A stretch of DNA of 64,000 nt from Poriferisodalis sp965116245 (GTDB lineage Bacteria > Actinomycetota > Acidimicrobiia > Acidimicrobiales > Poriferisodalaceae), in assembly GCA_965116245.1 (NCBI GenBank), contig OZ220497.1, forward strand, positions 2,232,001 through 2,296,000, read 5' to 3'. The notes beneath the pieces are model-generated. The model did not search any database and had not been told where the DNA came from. It saw nothing but the letters and a program-made list of their open reading frames with translations. The position numbers and the translations under genes are program-made. This document shows, in pieces, positions 44,318 to 53,269 of this stretch. Every line of letters starts with the position of its first letter. The stretch's first letter is position 1.

Positions 44318-45934
44318 TTACGGCTGGCGAGGCGGAGAATCTGAGAGGTGACGAAACGCCGAGTATTTGGGCTGATCGATTGCCACTTGGTGTGTTACCG
44401 AGGTTCGCAGATACTCAGCCAAGCCGGGCTGGTTGAGTGGCATAGTTCCGTCGCGCAGGCGTCGAACCAACACCCACCGTTGCTCGGTCACCTGCGCTGC
44501 GAGATCGGCATCTGAAGAGGCCGATTTGTGCTCTGGATACATTGGGGTTCGGGTCGCTGGGGTTTGCCTAGCTGGGGTAGCGGTCAGCGCAGTGAGTTGT
44601 TCTAGCTCGTAGTGATGCAATTGCGGAGCGATGACGCGTTCTCGCAGCGCGATATCGACAGAATTGCTCGCCACTAGAGCCAAGAAACTTGTGCGGCCTT
44701 GGGTGGCTTGGCGGACCTCTCCGCGTAAGAAATCTCGCACGCTCTCTAGGATCTCGTCTACTCGCGGCATGTCACCGGCGGCGGCATGCGCCTGGGCGCT
44801 GGTATGGCTTCCTCCAAGAGGTGACGCATCGCGCGGTTCGGGGTCTGTTTGGGCCTGCAACAAACCCAGCTCAGTAACCGCGGGTAGAAACTGCACAGGC
44901 CCAGGAATGATCAGGTTTACGCAATCGAGCTGGCATTCTGAGCTACGGCGGCCTATACCTGGGCGCTCTACCGTGGCGTCAGTGCCAGTCCGATAGCGAT
45001 CAGCCATCGCGAGGCATCCAACTGCCCACCAAAACGAACCGAATACCTCCCAATACTGCACTCGGCCTCGATCAACCGGACGGCCCGTAACGTCTTCATA
45101 GCCAGCGAACAGGTCTTCATAGGTTCCGAAACCGCCGACTGGTAGACGCCGTTGCCCAAAGCGCCAGGAGTTAGTGCATATCCAGCCAAGGTCACGCATC
45201 GGGTCGCCGATATGAGCGGTCTCCCAATCGAGCACCGCAACTAGGCCCTTGACTGGATCCACCATCACGTTTCCGTTGCGAAAATCGTTGTGTACCAACG
45301 ACAGCTCTACCTGGCCTCGATGCTCTAGTTCTTGCGCGAGCCAGCGTGCGGCGTAGTCAATCATCGGTTGAGGTGTGGGCATTTCTTTGTAACGATCCCA
45401 GGTTTCGTTCAAATACTCGGCGGGTTCACAACGACGCAAAACCGTGGCCAGCCCGGTGGCTTCGGTATCGATACGGTGGATTCTCGCCATCTCCTGGCCG
45501 CATTGAAATGCCAGCCGTTTGCGTGCTTGTGACAACTCACCCGAGCGAGTGATACGTGCCCCTAGCGTTTCGCCGTCTAGCCATTCCATCACGAAACCCA
45601 CGCCGACACCGTCAGAGGGTTGCAACACATAGAGCACTTCAGGCACAGGAACGCCAGCAGACCGAGCGGTGCTCATGCATTGCGCCTCCGCTGTCACGCC
45701 GGTGACGTTGTCGCCTTGGCGGTCCTGTCCATCGGGGCCTCGGCGCAGGCAGACATCAAACGTGGCCTCGGGATCAGATATACGTTGACATCGCAGCCTG
45801 TAGGTCTCCATACTGGCGCCACCACTGAGACGCTCCACGGTCTCCACGTAGGCGCAGTCGTTTACCTCACGTCGCAGGACTTCATCCAGCGCAGCAAGGA
45901 AGTCGGGTACAGGTTGCTTAGAGCTCAGTGTCAT
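44318..45934 (-). CDS. aminoglycoside phosphotransferase-fold kinase with C-terminal extra domain
   Basis: A 538-residue protein. Residues 1-340 form an APH/choline kinase-like domain: RLSGGASMETYRL (nucleotide loop), FVMEWLDGETLG, the catalytic LVHNDFRNGNVMVD loop (about residue 215) and VLDWETAHIGDP as the metal-binding Asp. Residues 360-480 resemble the DUF6285-type domain often fused or adjacent to this kinase in acyl-CoA dehydrogenase (ACAD10-like) loci. The last 50 residues are Ser/Thr-rich. It likely phosphorylates a small hydroxylated compound or acyl-CoA derivative, which is inference. Confidence 0.82.
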   Translation of the reverse strand: MTLSSKQPVPDFLAALDEVLRREVNDCAYVETVERLSGGASMETYRLRCQRISDPEATFDVCLRRGPDGQDRQGDNVTGVTAEAQCMSTARSAGVPVPEVLYVLQPSDGVGVGFVMEWLDGETLGARITRSGELSQARKRLAFQCGQEMARIHRIDTEATGLATVLRRCEPAEYLNETWDRYKEMPTPQPMIDYAARWLAQELEHRGQVELSLVHNDFRNGNVMVDPVKGLVAVLDWETAHIGDPMRDLGWICTNSWRFGQRRLPVGGFGTYEDLFAGYEDVTGRPVDRGRVQYWEVFGSFWWAVGCLAMADRYRTGTDATVERPGIGRRSSECQLDCVNLIIPGPVQFLPAVTELGLLQAQTDPEPRDASPLGGSHTSAQAHAAAGDMPRVDEILESVRDFLRGEVRQATQGRTSFLALVASNSVDIALRERVIAPQLHHYELEQLTALTATPARQTPATRTPMYPEHKSASSDADLAAQVTEQRWVLVRRLRDGTMPLNQPGLAEYLRTSVTHQVAIDQPKYSAFRHLSDSPPRQP

Positions 45935-45939
45935 TAGAG

Positions 45940-46014
45940 ATGCAGTCTTTCGGGTTGCAGTGTTTCAGAATGCAATACTTCCGGATGCGGTGTTTCCGGG
46001 TTCAGCACTGCAGG
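45940..46014. repeat. degenerate 15-bp tandem array between divergent genes
   Basis: Five 15-bp units at 45940, 45955, 45970, 45985 and 46000 follow the pattern wtgCaryntTTcngg. They occupy most of the gap between the phosphotransferase start and the dihydroorotase-like start, where the promoters for both should be. Confidence 0.85.
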
Positions 46015-46038
46015 GCGGCCAGTGCTTAGGGTGAGAAT

Positions 46039-47361
46039 ATGACAGCGCAGACGCCGGGGACGGCGCAGCTAGTGATCCTCGGCGGAAGACTGGTAGGGCA
46101 ACCCGCTAGCGCCGAACCGGTGGATGTTGTAATCGAAGACGGACATATAGCCGCGGTGCTGCCAGCCGGTGAAGCTCCAGCCGCGCATCAGGTACTAGAC
46201 GCGTCGGATGCGTGGGTAATGCCTGGATTCGTCGACATTCAGGTGCACTTCCGCACACCTGGAGGTCATGAGAGCGAAGACATCGCGTCTGGTGCCGCGG
46301 GCGCAGCCATGGGCGGTGTGACCGCGTGCGTGATGATGCCCAACACCAATCCACCCATCGACTCACCCAACATGGTGGCCGAGGTACTTGCTTTGGGCGC
46401 CGATGCGCCGTGCGACATTCGGACCTCCGCAGCCGTCACCGTGGGACGCGCGGGCAACCAACTAACTGACCTGCGGGCCCTATATGACGCTGGTGTAAGA
46501 ATTTTCACCGACGATGGCGACTGCGTGGCAGATGACGCGCTCATGGAAGCTGCGCTAGCGGCGACGGTGGCGTTGCCCGGAGCGGTAATCAGCCAACATG
46601 CGGAAGACCCAAAGATGGTGGCCGGTGGCGCCATCAATGCCGGACCGGTTGCTGAGCGGCTGGGTGTGCGCGGTAGGCCCGCTGAGGCAGAGGTTTCGGT
46701 GGTATCGCGAGACCTTGAGCTAGCCAGGCGTACCACAGGTCGCTACCACGTCTTGCACCTATCCACGGCTGCCGCAATGGAACTAGTCGCGCGGGCCAAA
46801 ACCACAGGCGTTGCTGTGACCGCAGAAGTGACGCCGCAGCATCTAGTACTCACCGAATGCGATGTTGAGAGGCTCGGCCCTACAGCCAAGATGAACCCAC
46901 CGTTGCGAAGCAGTGAAGATGTCGCAGCGTTACGTCGAGGGATCATCGACGGCTCGCTGGATGCGGTGGCTACCGATCACGCGCCACATCACCCGAGGCT
47001 GAAGGATCGACCCTTGGCAGAGGCGTCGCCGGGAATGATCGGTGTGGAGACGATGGCTTCAGTGGTGTGGTCGCAACTGGTCGCTACGGGTGAGATGTCG
47101 CCGGAGCGCTTCGTCAATGTCGTCTCTGTTGCGCCTGCTCGCATCGCGGGACTCGTCGGACATGGTCTACCTGTGGCCGCAGGCAACCTCGCCAACTTGG
47201 CTGTGTTCGACCCGGCTGAGCGATGGACCGTAGACGCGTCTGCGCTGCAGTCCCGCAGTCTCAACTCGCCGTGGGCGGGCGAGACTCTGACCGGCAGGGT
47301 TCGTCACACAGTGCTGGCTGGGCGACCAGTCGTCATCCACAGCGAGTTAGTCAGCAGTTAG
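46039..47361 (+). CDS. dihydroorotase-like amidohydrolase
   Basis: A 440-residue class I dihydroorotase-like protein. Metal-site residues visible are H70 (in DIQVHFRTPG), the bridging Asp in FTDDGD, His in SQHAED, His in HVLHLST and Asp in ATDHAPH; the substrate segment MMPNTNPP is intact. The first His of the usual HxH pair is replaced by Gln (Q68). I recall the same Gln form in some proteobacterial dihydroorotases, so it may still be active. Hydantoinase or allantoinase is less likely given MPNTNPP and HAPHH. It lies away from other pyrimidine genes. Confidence 0.82.
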   Translation: MTAQTPGTAQLVILGGRLVGQPASAEPVDVVIEDGHIAAVLPAGEAPAAHQVLDASDAWVMPGFVDIQVHFRTPGGHESEDIASGAAGAAMGGVTACVMMPNTNPPIDSPNMVAEVLALGADAPCDIRTSAAVTVGRAGNQLTDLRALYDAGVRIFTDDGDCVADDALMEAALAATVALPGAVISQHAEDPKMVAGGAINAGPVAERLGVRGRPAEAEVSVVSRDLELARRTTGRYHVLHLSTAAAMELVARAKTTGVAVTAEVTPQHLVLTECDVERLGPTAKMNPPLRSSEDVAALRRGIIDGSLDAVATDHAPHHPRLKDRPLAEASPGMIGVETMASVVWSQLVATGEMSPERFVNVVSVAPARIAGLVGHGLPVAAGNLANLAVFDPAERWTVDASALQSRSLNSPWAGETLTGRVRHTVLAGRPVVIHSELVSS

Positions 47362-47402
47362 CTGGCTAGCTGAGTCTCGTCGTTGTGAGTCTTGGCGGGG
47401 AT

Positions 47403-48593
47403 CTACCAGGCGCCTGCGCTGCGCCAGCGCTCCAGGTCTTCCCATACAACCCCGGCCTCTAGCAGCACCTCTTCGGTGTGCTGGCCCAGTTCGGCTACCT
47501 CAACACCTGTGCGCGTCGGGGTGTCAGACATGGTGATCGGGCACCCGACCCACGTCTGGTCGCCCCACTCGGTGTGCTCTGCGTTGATCAGGTAGCCGTT
47601 CGCATAGGGCTGATCGTTAGCTACCACCTCAGAATGACTGCGCACTGGGCAGAAGCGCTGCGCCTCGGCCTCAAGCCGCTTAGACCACTCTTCGGTGCTG
47701 CGGGTCAGGAACACCTCCGCAAAAAAGGCTCGCATCTCGAGCGCAACCTCGCGGGGCACAAAGTAGTTATTCCACTGTGGATGATCTTCTAAATCGGGCC
47801 GTTCGATTACTCGACACATGCCCGGCCACAGATGATCTGGACAGCCTGCCATTGCGATCGCCCCATTGGAGGTCGGGAAAACGCCATATAGCGCATGGAC
47901 GAGCGGATGGCCACCATTAGAACGGCCAGCCTCCTCGCCAGTCAGTAGCAAGTGCGTGTACTCCACTGCCTGCAGCCAGATCTGACCGCCGAGCAAGCTC
48001 ACATCCACCCGCTGACCGCGCCCTGTCCGTTCGCGTGCGTACAGCGCCGCCAATACTGCTGTTTGCAGATTCTGTGCACCGCAATGGTCGGCCACCAACG
48101 CCCCGTAGGTCGAAAGAGGTCCACCGTCAGAACCACTTGAAGCGATGATGCCGCCCGAGGCTTGTCCCGCAATATCGGCACCCTCGCGGTCCGATTCGGG
48201 ACCGGCGGGCCCAAGAAAGCTGCCCGCTGCCCAAATGATGCGCGGATTGACGGCTGCGAGAGCGTCGTAGCCGAGACCCCACTCGTCCAGCGTTCCGGGC
48301 TTGAAGTTGGACAGGACCACATCGGCGGTCTCGACCAGTTTCCGGAACGCTTCACGGCCTGCCTCAATGCGCAGATCGAGCGTGACCGAGCGCTTGCCAC
48401 GGTTGCACGCTATGAAGACCGAAGAGTGGCCGTAGTCCTCAAGAATGTCTACATGGCGTCCCACGTCGCCGATCTCGGGTAGCTCAATTTTGATTACCTC
48501 AGCGCCCAGGCCGTGCAACATCGCCGCTGCTTGTGGTCCCTGCACCAGTGTGGAAAGGTCCAGTACTCGTACTCCATCAAGTGCGCCAGCCAT
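47403..48593 (-). CDS. class III CoA-transferase (CaiB/BaiF family)
   Basis: A 396-residue enzyme starting at ATG 48593, with AAGGGG 6 nt upstream; a longer frame to 48695 lacks this. The N terminus LDGVRVLDLSTLVQGPQAA is the family signature, and the catalytic Asp is expected at ADIAGQASGG (about residue 147). GLGAEVIKIELPEIGD and the LDLRIEAGREAF segments are also typical. It transfers CoA between carboxylic acids; the substrate is unknown. It is divergent from the small membrane-protein gene. Confidence 0.9.
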   Translation of the reverse strand: MAGALDGVRVLDLSTLVQGPQAAAMLHGLGAEVIKIELPEIGDVGRHVDILEDYGHSSVFIACNRGKRSVTLDLRIEAGREAFRKLVETADVVLSNFKPGTLDEWGLGYDALAAVNPRIIWAAGSFLGPAGPESDREGADIAGQASGGIIASSGSDGGPLSTYGALVADHCGAQNLQTAVLAALYARERTGRGQRVDVSLLGGQIWLQAVEYTHLLLTGEEAGRSNGGHPLVHALYGVFPTSNGAIAMAGCPDHLWPGMCRVIERPDLEDHPQWNNYFVPREVALEMRAFFAEVFLTRSTEEWSKRLEAEAQRFCPVRSHSEVVANDQPYANGYLINAEHTEWGDQTWVGCPITMSDTPTRTGVEVAELGQHTEEVLLEAGVVWEDLERWRSAGAW

Positions 48594-48725
48594 GTCATCC
48601 CCTTGATCGTCGCGAATGTTGCGAAAATGGTAATGCGTGCTCTGGTAGGCGTGGATACGTGCCGCCCATCGGCGCTGCATCCTTGGACGCGTCAATGCTG
48701 TTGGCCGCTGCGAGAATGGGCTCCA

Positions 48726-49121
48726 GTGACCGGAACCGCCGCAACACCAGACACTGCCGAAACCACGAACGCTGCCGCCGGAGATGCCGCAACCGACGCT
48801 GCGCTAGATGCTGCAGGTAACGCAGAGGCCGATGCGGCGTCTGCGCGCACGCTCCGCTTCTCTATTTTGGTGTCTGCGATTCGTTGCACCCTGACCTATG
48901 TGATCTTGCCTTTCGTGGCACCCGTCATAGGGCTCGCACCAGGTGTCGGACCCGCTGTTGGAATACCCATCGCGCTAGTCGCGCTGTGGGCGAACGCGGC
49001 CAGCATCAGACGGCACTGGCACAGCGATCACCGCTGGAAATGGCCGGTCAGCGTGCTCAATTTCGGGATCATTGTGTTGCTGATTATCTTGCTTACTATG
49101 GACGTAGCTCAGTTGCTCTAG
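48726..49121 (+). CDS. small membrane protein of unknown function
   Basis: A 131-residue protein from GTG 48726. After an Ala- and Thr-rich tail, two or three helices are visible (about residues 53-73, 78-92 and 108-128), with RCTLTYVILPFVAPVIGLA and IRRHWHSDHRWKWPVSVLNF as the most characteristic parts. Similar two- or three-helix proteins occur in other actinobacteria, without a known role. The start is uncertain: in-frame ATG codons at 48633 and 48639 also exist. It ends 23 bp before the SerA-like gene and is probably co-transcribed with it. Confidence 0.65.
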   Translation: MTGTAATPDTAETTNAAAGDAATDAALDAAGNAEADAASARTLRFSILVSAIRCTLTYVILPFVAPVIGLAPGVGPAVGIPIALVALWANAASIRRHWHSDHRWKWPVSVLNFGIIVLLIILLTMDVAQLL

Positions 49122-49144
49122 CGAACTACTACCGGGTGACGCCT

Positions 49145-50359
49145 ATGCGCGTTCTGTTTGCGGACAAAATTGATGAAGGACGATTGGGACGGCTCGCCGC
49201 CATCGGCTACGAGTGCATCGTCAAACCTGACTTAGCTGCGGATGCGCTAGCACAGCACATTGAGGGCATTGAAGTGCTGGTGGTGCGCAGCACCGAGGTG
49301 AAGCGCGAACTGTTCAGCGCGGCTGATGAGCTCGCCATGGTGCTGCGAGCTGGCGCCGGTACCGACACGATTGACTGCGACGCAGCCAGTGAACTGGGCA
49401 TCTACGTCTGCAATGTGCCAGGGCGAAACGCTGTGGCTGTTGCTGAGTTGACTATGGGTTTGTTGCTCGCGGTAGATCGTCAGATTCCAGATGCCACCTC
49501 GGACCTACATGAGGGACGCTGGAACAAATCCCGCTACATGGGTGCAGCGGGGCTCAAGGGTCGAGAGATGGCAATCGTGGGCATGGGCGCCATCGGCATA
49601 GAGGTCGCCCGGCGGGCAGCGGCGTTCGGTATCAGACTCTCGGCGCTGCGCCGTTCGGGCCGACCTAAATCGTTGCTTGCTGAGATGAAGCAACTTGAGG
49701 TGCAAATCCGCCCTGACTGGGACACCTTGTTGGCCAACGCGGACATAGTCTCGATACACCTACCCGCCACGCCTGAGACCGTGGGTCTTGTCGATGCCGA
49801 GTTTCTGGCGAAGATGCCTGATGGCGCGATCCTGCTCAACACGTCTCGCGGCGAGATCGTGGACGAAGCGGCACTGCTGCGCGCACTCGATGAGCGCGGC
49901 ATGCGGGCCGGTCTAGATGTCTTTCGCGGGGAGCCCTCCAGCGCGAAGCATCAATGGCACTCGCCGCTGGCATCACACAAGCGTGTCGTTGGCACACATC
50001 ACATAGGTGCATCCACCCAGCAGGCTTCTGGGGACATAGCCGACGGTGTAGTAGAGGTGCTTGAGGCATTTTCTGTCGGCGATGTCGTCAACTGTGTCAA
50101 TCGGGCAGAGCGCCCGCTGGGTCGATGCACAATCGTGGTCCGCCACCGCGATCAAGTTGGGGTATTGGCGGGGATTCTCATGACCTTGCGCGCCAGCGGC
50201 ATCAATGTCTTGCAGATGCGCAATGAGATCCTGGCTGGCCCTGAACATCACGCGGCAGTCGCAACCATCAGAGTGTCCCAACCACCGTCGCAAAGTGTGC
50301 TTAGTGAGCTAAGCGGCACGCAAGCTGTGCATGGACTTCGGCTGATCAACGCCCGTTGA
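49145..50359 (+). CDS. D-3-phosphoglycerate dehydrogenase-like protein
   Basis: A 404-residue D-2-hydroxyacid dehydrogenase with a C-terminal ACT domain, from ATG 49145. The NAD loop is VGMGAIGIEVARRA (about residue 145), the catalytic Arg lies in NTSRGEIVD (about 231), and the His in GTHHIGAST (about 285). The ACT domain (about 325-400) starts at CTIVVRHRDQVGVL. This matches short SerA forms that make 3-phosphohydroxypyruvate for serine synthesis. A serine route would also feed one-carbon units, which suits the neighbours. Confidence 0.88.
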   Translation: MRVLFADKIDEGRLGRLAAIGYECIVKPDLAADALAQHIEGIEVLVVRSTEVKRELFSAADELAMVLRAGAGTDTIDCDAASELGIYVCNVPGRNAVAVAELTMGLLLAVDRQIPDATSDLHEGRWNKSRYMGAAGLKGREMAIVGMGAIGIEVARRAAAFGIRLSALRRSGRPKSLLAEMKQLEVQIRPDWDTLLANADIVSIHLPATPETVGLVDAEFLAKMPDGAILLNTSRGEIVDEAALLRALDERGMRAGLDVFRGEPSSAKHQWHSPLASHKRVVGTHHIGASTQQASGDIADGVVEVLEAFSVGDVVNCVNRAERPLGRCTIVVRHRDQVGVLAGILMTLRASGINVLQMRNEILAGPEHHAAVATIRVSQPPSQSVLSELSGTQAVHGLRLINAR

Positions 50360-50393
50360 GCCAGCTACCTCAAGCTGGCCTATATCAAGTGAA

Positions 50394-51260
50394 TCAGTCT
50401 CGGGCTGATCTAACCCTGGCCGGTCGACGGCGTCCTGCCACCGCAGCGTCGCGCCATGCCACCGTGTCGGCTATCGCGTTGAATGTAAACACGTGCAGGC
50501 CAGCTACGTTGAGTTCTGTCGCATGTGGGGCAATCCGATCAACTAGGCCGGTTGGGTCATATCCGCCTGGGCGCAGCAACCGACCTACTGCGCCGGCGTT
50601 CTTGCGCAAGTAGCGCAAGGACGCTCCCACACCCAGCCGCGTACCGATCCGAAGCAACCGCGCACGGTCAACTGCGCCCGGAATGCCCAAATGCACCGGC
50701 ATCGTGAACCCGCTATCGCGTTCGGACCTCAGCCAATCCAAGATCGCATCCGGATGAAAGCACATCTGAGTCGCTGCATGACCTTCAATTCCCGCTTCGG
50801 CCAGCAACACTTGCTTGACGTGCAGGGCCTCGTGCAGCACGGCGTCGGTAATGAGCGTGTGACCTTCCGGATAGGAGGTAACGCCTATGTGGGTGAGCGA
50901 ATGGGTGACCTCACGCAGCGCCTCAAGCAGCCCAACTGCGCTGTCAAACGGACCCGCCGGGGTTGCGATGTCGCCTCCTACGAGAAAAATCTCGTTGAGC
51001 GTCATTGACGCAATTTGGCCCAGCAGCTCTTCTAGATGGTTACGGCTGGAGATCATGCGAGCCGCGATATGAGGCACCGGGTGGTGACCCAGCGAGCGCA
51101 GTTCGCGTGTCAAGTCCAGGGTCTGCTCTAGGGTCTTGGCTGCCGACGCAGTGACCGATACTGGCGATCCAGGCGGCAGGTACTGCAACTGTTCAGTCAG
51201 GCTGCGTAGCGGTATCAGCTCCCATTGAGCTTTTGCCAGCAGGCTCGCACGCGTTTGCAT
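50394..51260 (-). CDS. methylenetetrahydrofolate reductase-like protein
   Basis: A 288-residue TIM-barrel protein of the MTHFR superfamily. It has the SVTASAAKTLEQTLDLTREL and HIAARMISSRNHLEELL segments, LVGGDIATPAGPFDSAVGLL (equivalent to the L-x-GD-P loop), IGVTSYPEGH, and TQMCFHPDAILDWL (a family CFD-like signature). Classical MetF has QxFFD where this has QMCFHPD, so the activity may differ. It is encoded 12 bp after fhs on the same strand, which supports a folate role. Confidence 0.8.
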   Translation of the reverse strand: MQTRASLLAKAQWELIPLRSLTEQLQYLPPGSPVSVTASAAKTLEQTLDLTRELRSLGHHPVPHIAARMISSRNHLEELLGQIASMTLNEIFLVGGDIATPAGPFDSAVGLLEALREVTHSLTHIGVTSYPEGHTLITDAVLHEALHVKQVLLAEAGIEGHAATQMCFHPDAILDWLRSERDSGFTMPVHLGIPGAVDRARLLRIGTRLGVGASLRYLRKNAGAVGRLLRPGGYDPTGLVDRIAPHATELNVAGLHVFTFNAIADTVAWRDAAVAGRRRPARVRSARD

Positions 51261-51272
51261 TCAGCTCGGGAT

Positions 51273-53051
51273 TCAGCTCAAGCCCACGATGGAGCCATCG
51301 TCGGCAAGATCAATGTGGCGGGCCGCTGGATCTCTCCCGAGCCCGGGCATCGTGCGCATATCGCCGCAGACGGGATACACGAATCCGGCGCCAACCGAAG
51401 CCCGGACTTCGCGTACCGGCAGTGTCCAACCTGTCGGGGCTCCCTTGAGCGATGCATCGGATGAGATCGACAGATGGGTCTTGGCGATACACACCGGCAG
51501 ACTTCCGAACCCGTTGCGTTCGTAACTGTCAATTTCCCGGTTTGCCCGCGCTGTGTAGCTCACATCGTTGGCGCCGTAGACCTTCGTCGCAACCGCGCGT
51601 ATCTTGTCCCTCAATGACATGTCATCGGGGTACAGCAGCGAGAAGTTTGTTTCCTCTTCGGCTGCTTCGGCGACTGCCTCGGCCAGTTCGGCGGCACCGG
51701 CGCCGCCAGCAGCAAAGTGGTTGCTGCGGGCTGAGCGGGCGCCGTATTCGGCGGCTATTTCTGCGATTGCCGCAAGATCGGCTTCGTGATCGCCGGGGAA
51801 CTGATTGATAGCTACAACCGGAGACACACCGTGCAAACGTACGTTCTCTAGTTGTTTGCGCAGATTGTCTCCGCCTGCGTGTACTTCGTCGGGGTTCGCC
51901 TCACGCAGTGCCGGGGGCAGGGGCCGCCCCGCCACAATCCGGTGCTTGCCAGAGTGAGCCTTTAGGCCCCTCACAGTGGCCACGATCACGGCTGCGTCAG
52001 GTGACACACCCGAGTATCGACACTTGATGTTAAAGAACCGCTCAGCACCCATATCGGCACCGAAACCAGCCTCCGTCAGCAAAAACTCCGAGGTTCTAAT
52101 GCCTATCTGGTCGGCCACTATTGAAGAGTTGCCGGTGGCAATGTTGCCGAACGGACCGGTGTGTACCAGCGCCGGAGAGCCCTCCAGGGTCTGCATCAGG
52201 TTCGGTTTGATCGCCTCGCGTAACAGCACTGCCATCGAGCCTGCAGCACCAATGTCCTGCGCAGTCACCGGTTCGCCAACCTTGGTGTAACCCAGCACGG
52301 TGCGGCCCAGCCTGGCACGCAAGTCTGACATGGAAGTACACAACGCCAGCGTGGCCATCACCTCTGATGCTGCTGTGATGTCAAATCCGGATTCGCGGGG
52401 AATGCCGTCCAGGCGGCCGCCCAGACCGATCGTGATGTTGCGCAAAGAGCGGTCGTTTACGTCCAACACCCGCCGCCAGGTGATGTTGTGAATGTCAAAG
52501 CCAGCCTCGTTGCCGTGGTAGAGGTGAGCATCCAACATGGCTGCGCATAGGTTGTGTGCGGCCGTCACGGCGTGCATGTCGCCAGTGAGGTGCAGGTTGA
52601 ACAAATCCATCGGGACGACTTGGCTGTAGCCGCCACCAGCGGCACCGCCCTTAATGCCGAAGGTGGGTCCCATTGACGGCTGCCGAATGGCGATGGTGGC
52701 GGAGCGGCCTATGTGCCCAAACGCCTGACCGAGTCCTACGGTGGTGGTTGTTTTGCCCTCGCCCAAAGGTGTCGGCGTTATGGCGGTAACCACCACGTAG
52801 CGACCGCGGGGCCGATCGGCCATTGCTTCGATGGCGTCGAGTCGAACCTTGGCTACACCTGTGCCATACAACTCCAGATGTTCTTGAGGGATGCTGGCTT
52901 CGGCAGCGATTTCGGTCAGCGGTCGGATAGTCGCTGCCGAAGCGATTTCTAGATCACTCGGAAATCCAGCCTGCGAAGATCCAGCCCGTGAAGATTCAGT
53001 CTCCGAAGTTCCAGATTGTGTTGACCTAACTTGTGACGACACGGCGCGCAC
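51273..53051 (-). CDS. fhs: formate-tetrahydrofolate ligase
   Basis: A 592-residue enzyme interconverting formate, ATP and THF with 10-formyl-THF. The ATP loop TPLGEGKTTTTVGLGQA (about residues 93-109), QPSMGPTFGIKGGAAGGG, NRDxSLR-like VNDRSLRNI, and FPGDHEAD region are all diagnostic. The first 35 residues are a Ser/Gly/Thr-rich extension encoded by a degenerate 15-bp array, so a downstream start is possible. With dimethylglycine dehydrogenase and formate dehydrogenase nearby it may run toward formate with ATP production. Confidence 0.95.
   Translation of the reverse strand: MRAVSSQVRSTQSGTSETESSRAGSSQAGFPSDLEIASAATIRPLTEIAAEASIPQEHLELYGTGVAKVRLDAIEAMADRPRGRYVVVTAITPTPLGEGKTTTTVGLGQAFGHIGRSATIAIRQPSMGPTFGIKGGAAGGGYSQVVPMDLFNLHLTGDMHAVTAAHNLCAAMLDAHLYHGNEAGFDIHNITWRRVLDVNDRSLRNITIGLGGRLDGIPRESGFDITAASEVMATLALCTSMSDLRARLGRTVLGYTKVGEPVTAQDIGAAGSMAVLLREAIKPNLMQTLEGSPALVHTGPFGNIATGNSSIVADQIGIRTSEFLLTEAGFGADMGAERFFNIKCRYSGVSPDAAVIVATVRGLKAHSGKHRIVAGRPLPPALREANPDEVHAGGDNLRKQLENVRLHGVSPVVAINQFPGDHEADLAAIAEIAAEYGARSARSNHFAAGGAGAAELAEAVAEAAEEETNFSLLYPDDMSLRDKIRAVATKVYGANDVSYTARANREIDSYERNGFGSLPVCIAKTHLSISSDASLKGAPTGWTLPVREVRASVGAGFVYPVCGDMRTMPGLGRDPAARHIDLADDGSIVGLS
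52959..53048. repeat. degenerate 15-bp tandem array in the fhs 5' end
   Basis: Six 15-bp units start at 52959, 52974, 52989, 53004, 53019 and 53034, most with gaagwtcCAG. On the minus strand they encode the extra N-terminal residues of the formate-THF ligase. Confidence 0.85.
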
Positions 53052-53269
53052 CCCTGATTTCAGCGACTCAAGTTCCGGTCTTGAGTATTCGGTCCCAAGT
53101 TCCGGTAAGGACCGGCGGGTTCACAATACGCTGGTGACGCCACACAACCAGATCAATACACGCGACAAGTTCACAACTCGTGACCACACGACAAGATGCA
53201 CGCCAGATAAGCAAGGTCTGATAAGCACCGCCTGAACAGAACACAGATCCGCCAGCAGAGGGGGCAGGC

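Noticed and set aside
44152..44436. A 94-codon plus-strand frame after the fibronectin-III gene
   Set aside because: It spans the inverted repeat and the antisense end of the phosphotransferase gene, and its product has no recognisable features.
48884..49144. An 87-codon upstream extension of the SerA-like gene
   Set aside because: It overlaps the small membrane-protein gene in another frame and has no family similarity; the family start fits ATG 49145.
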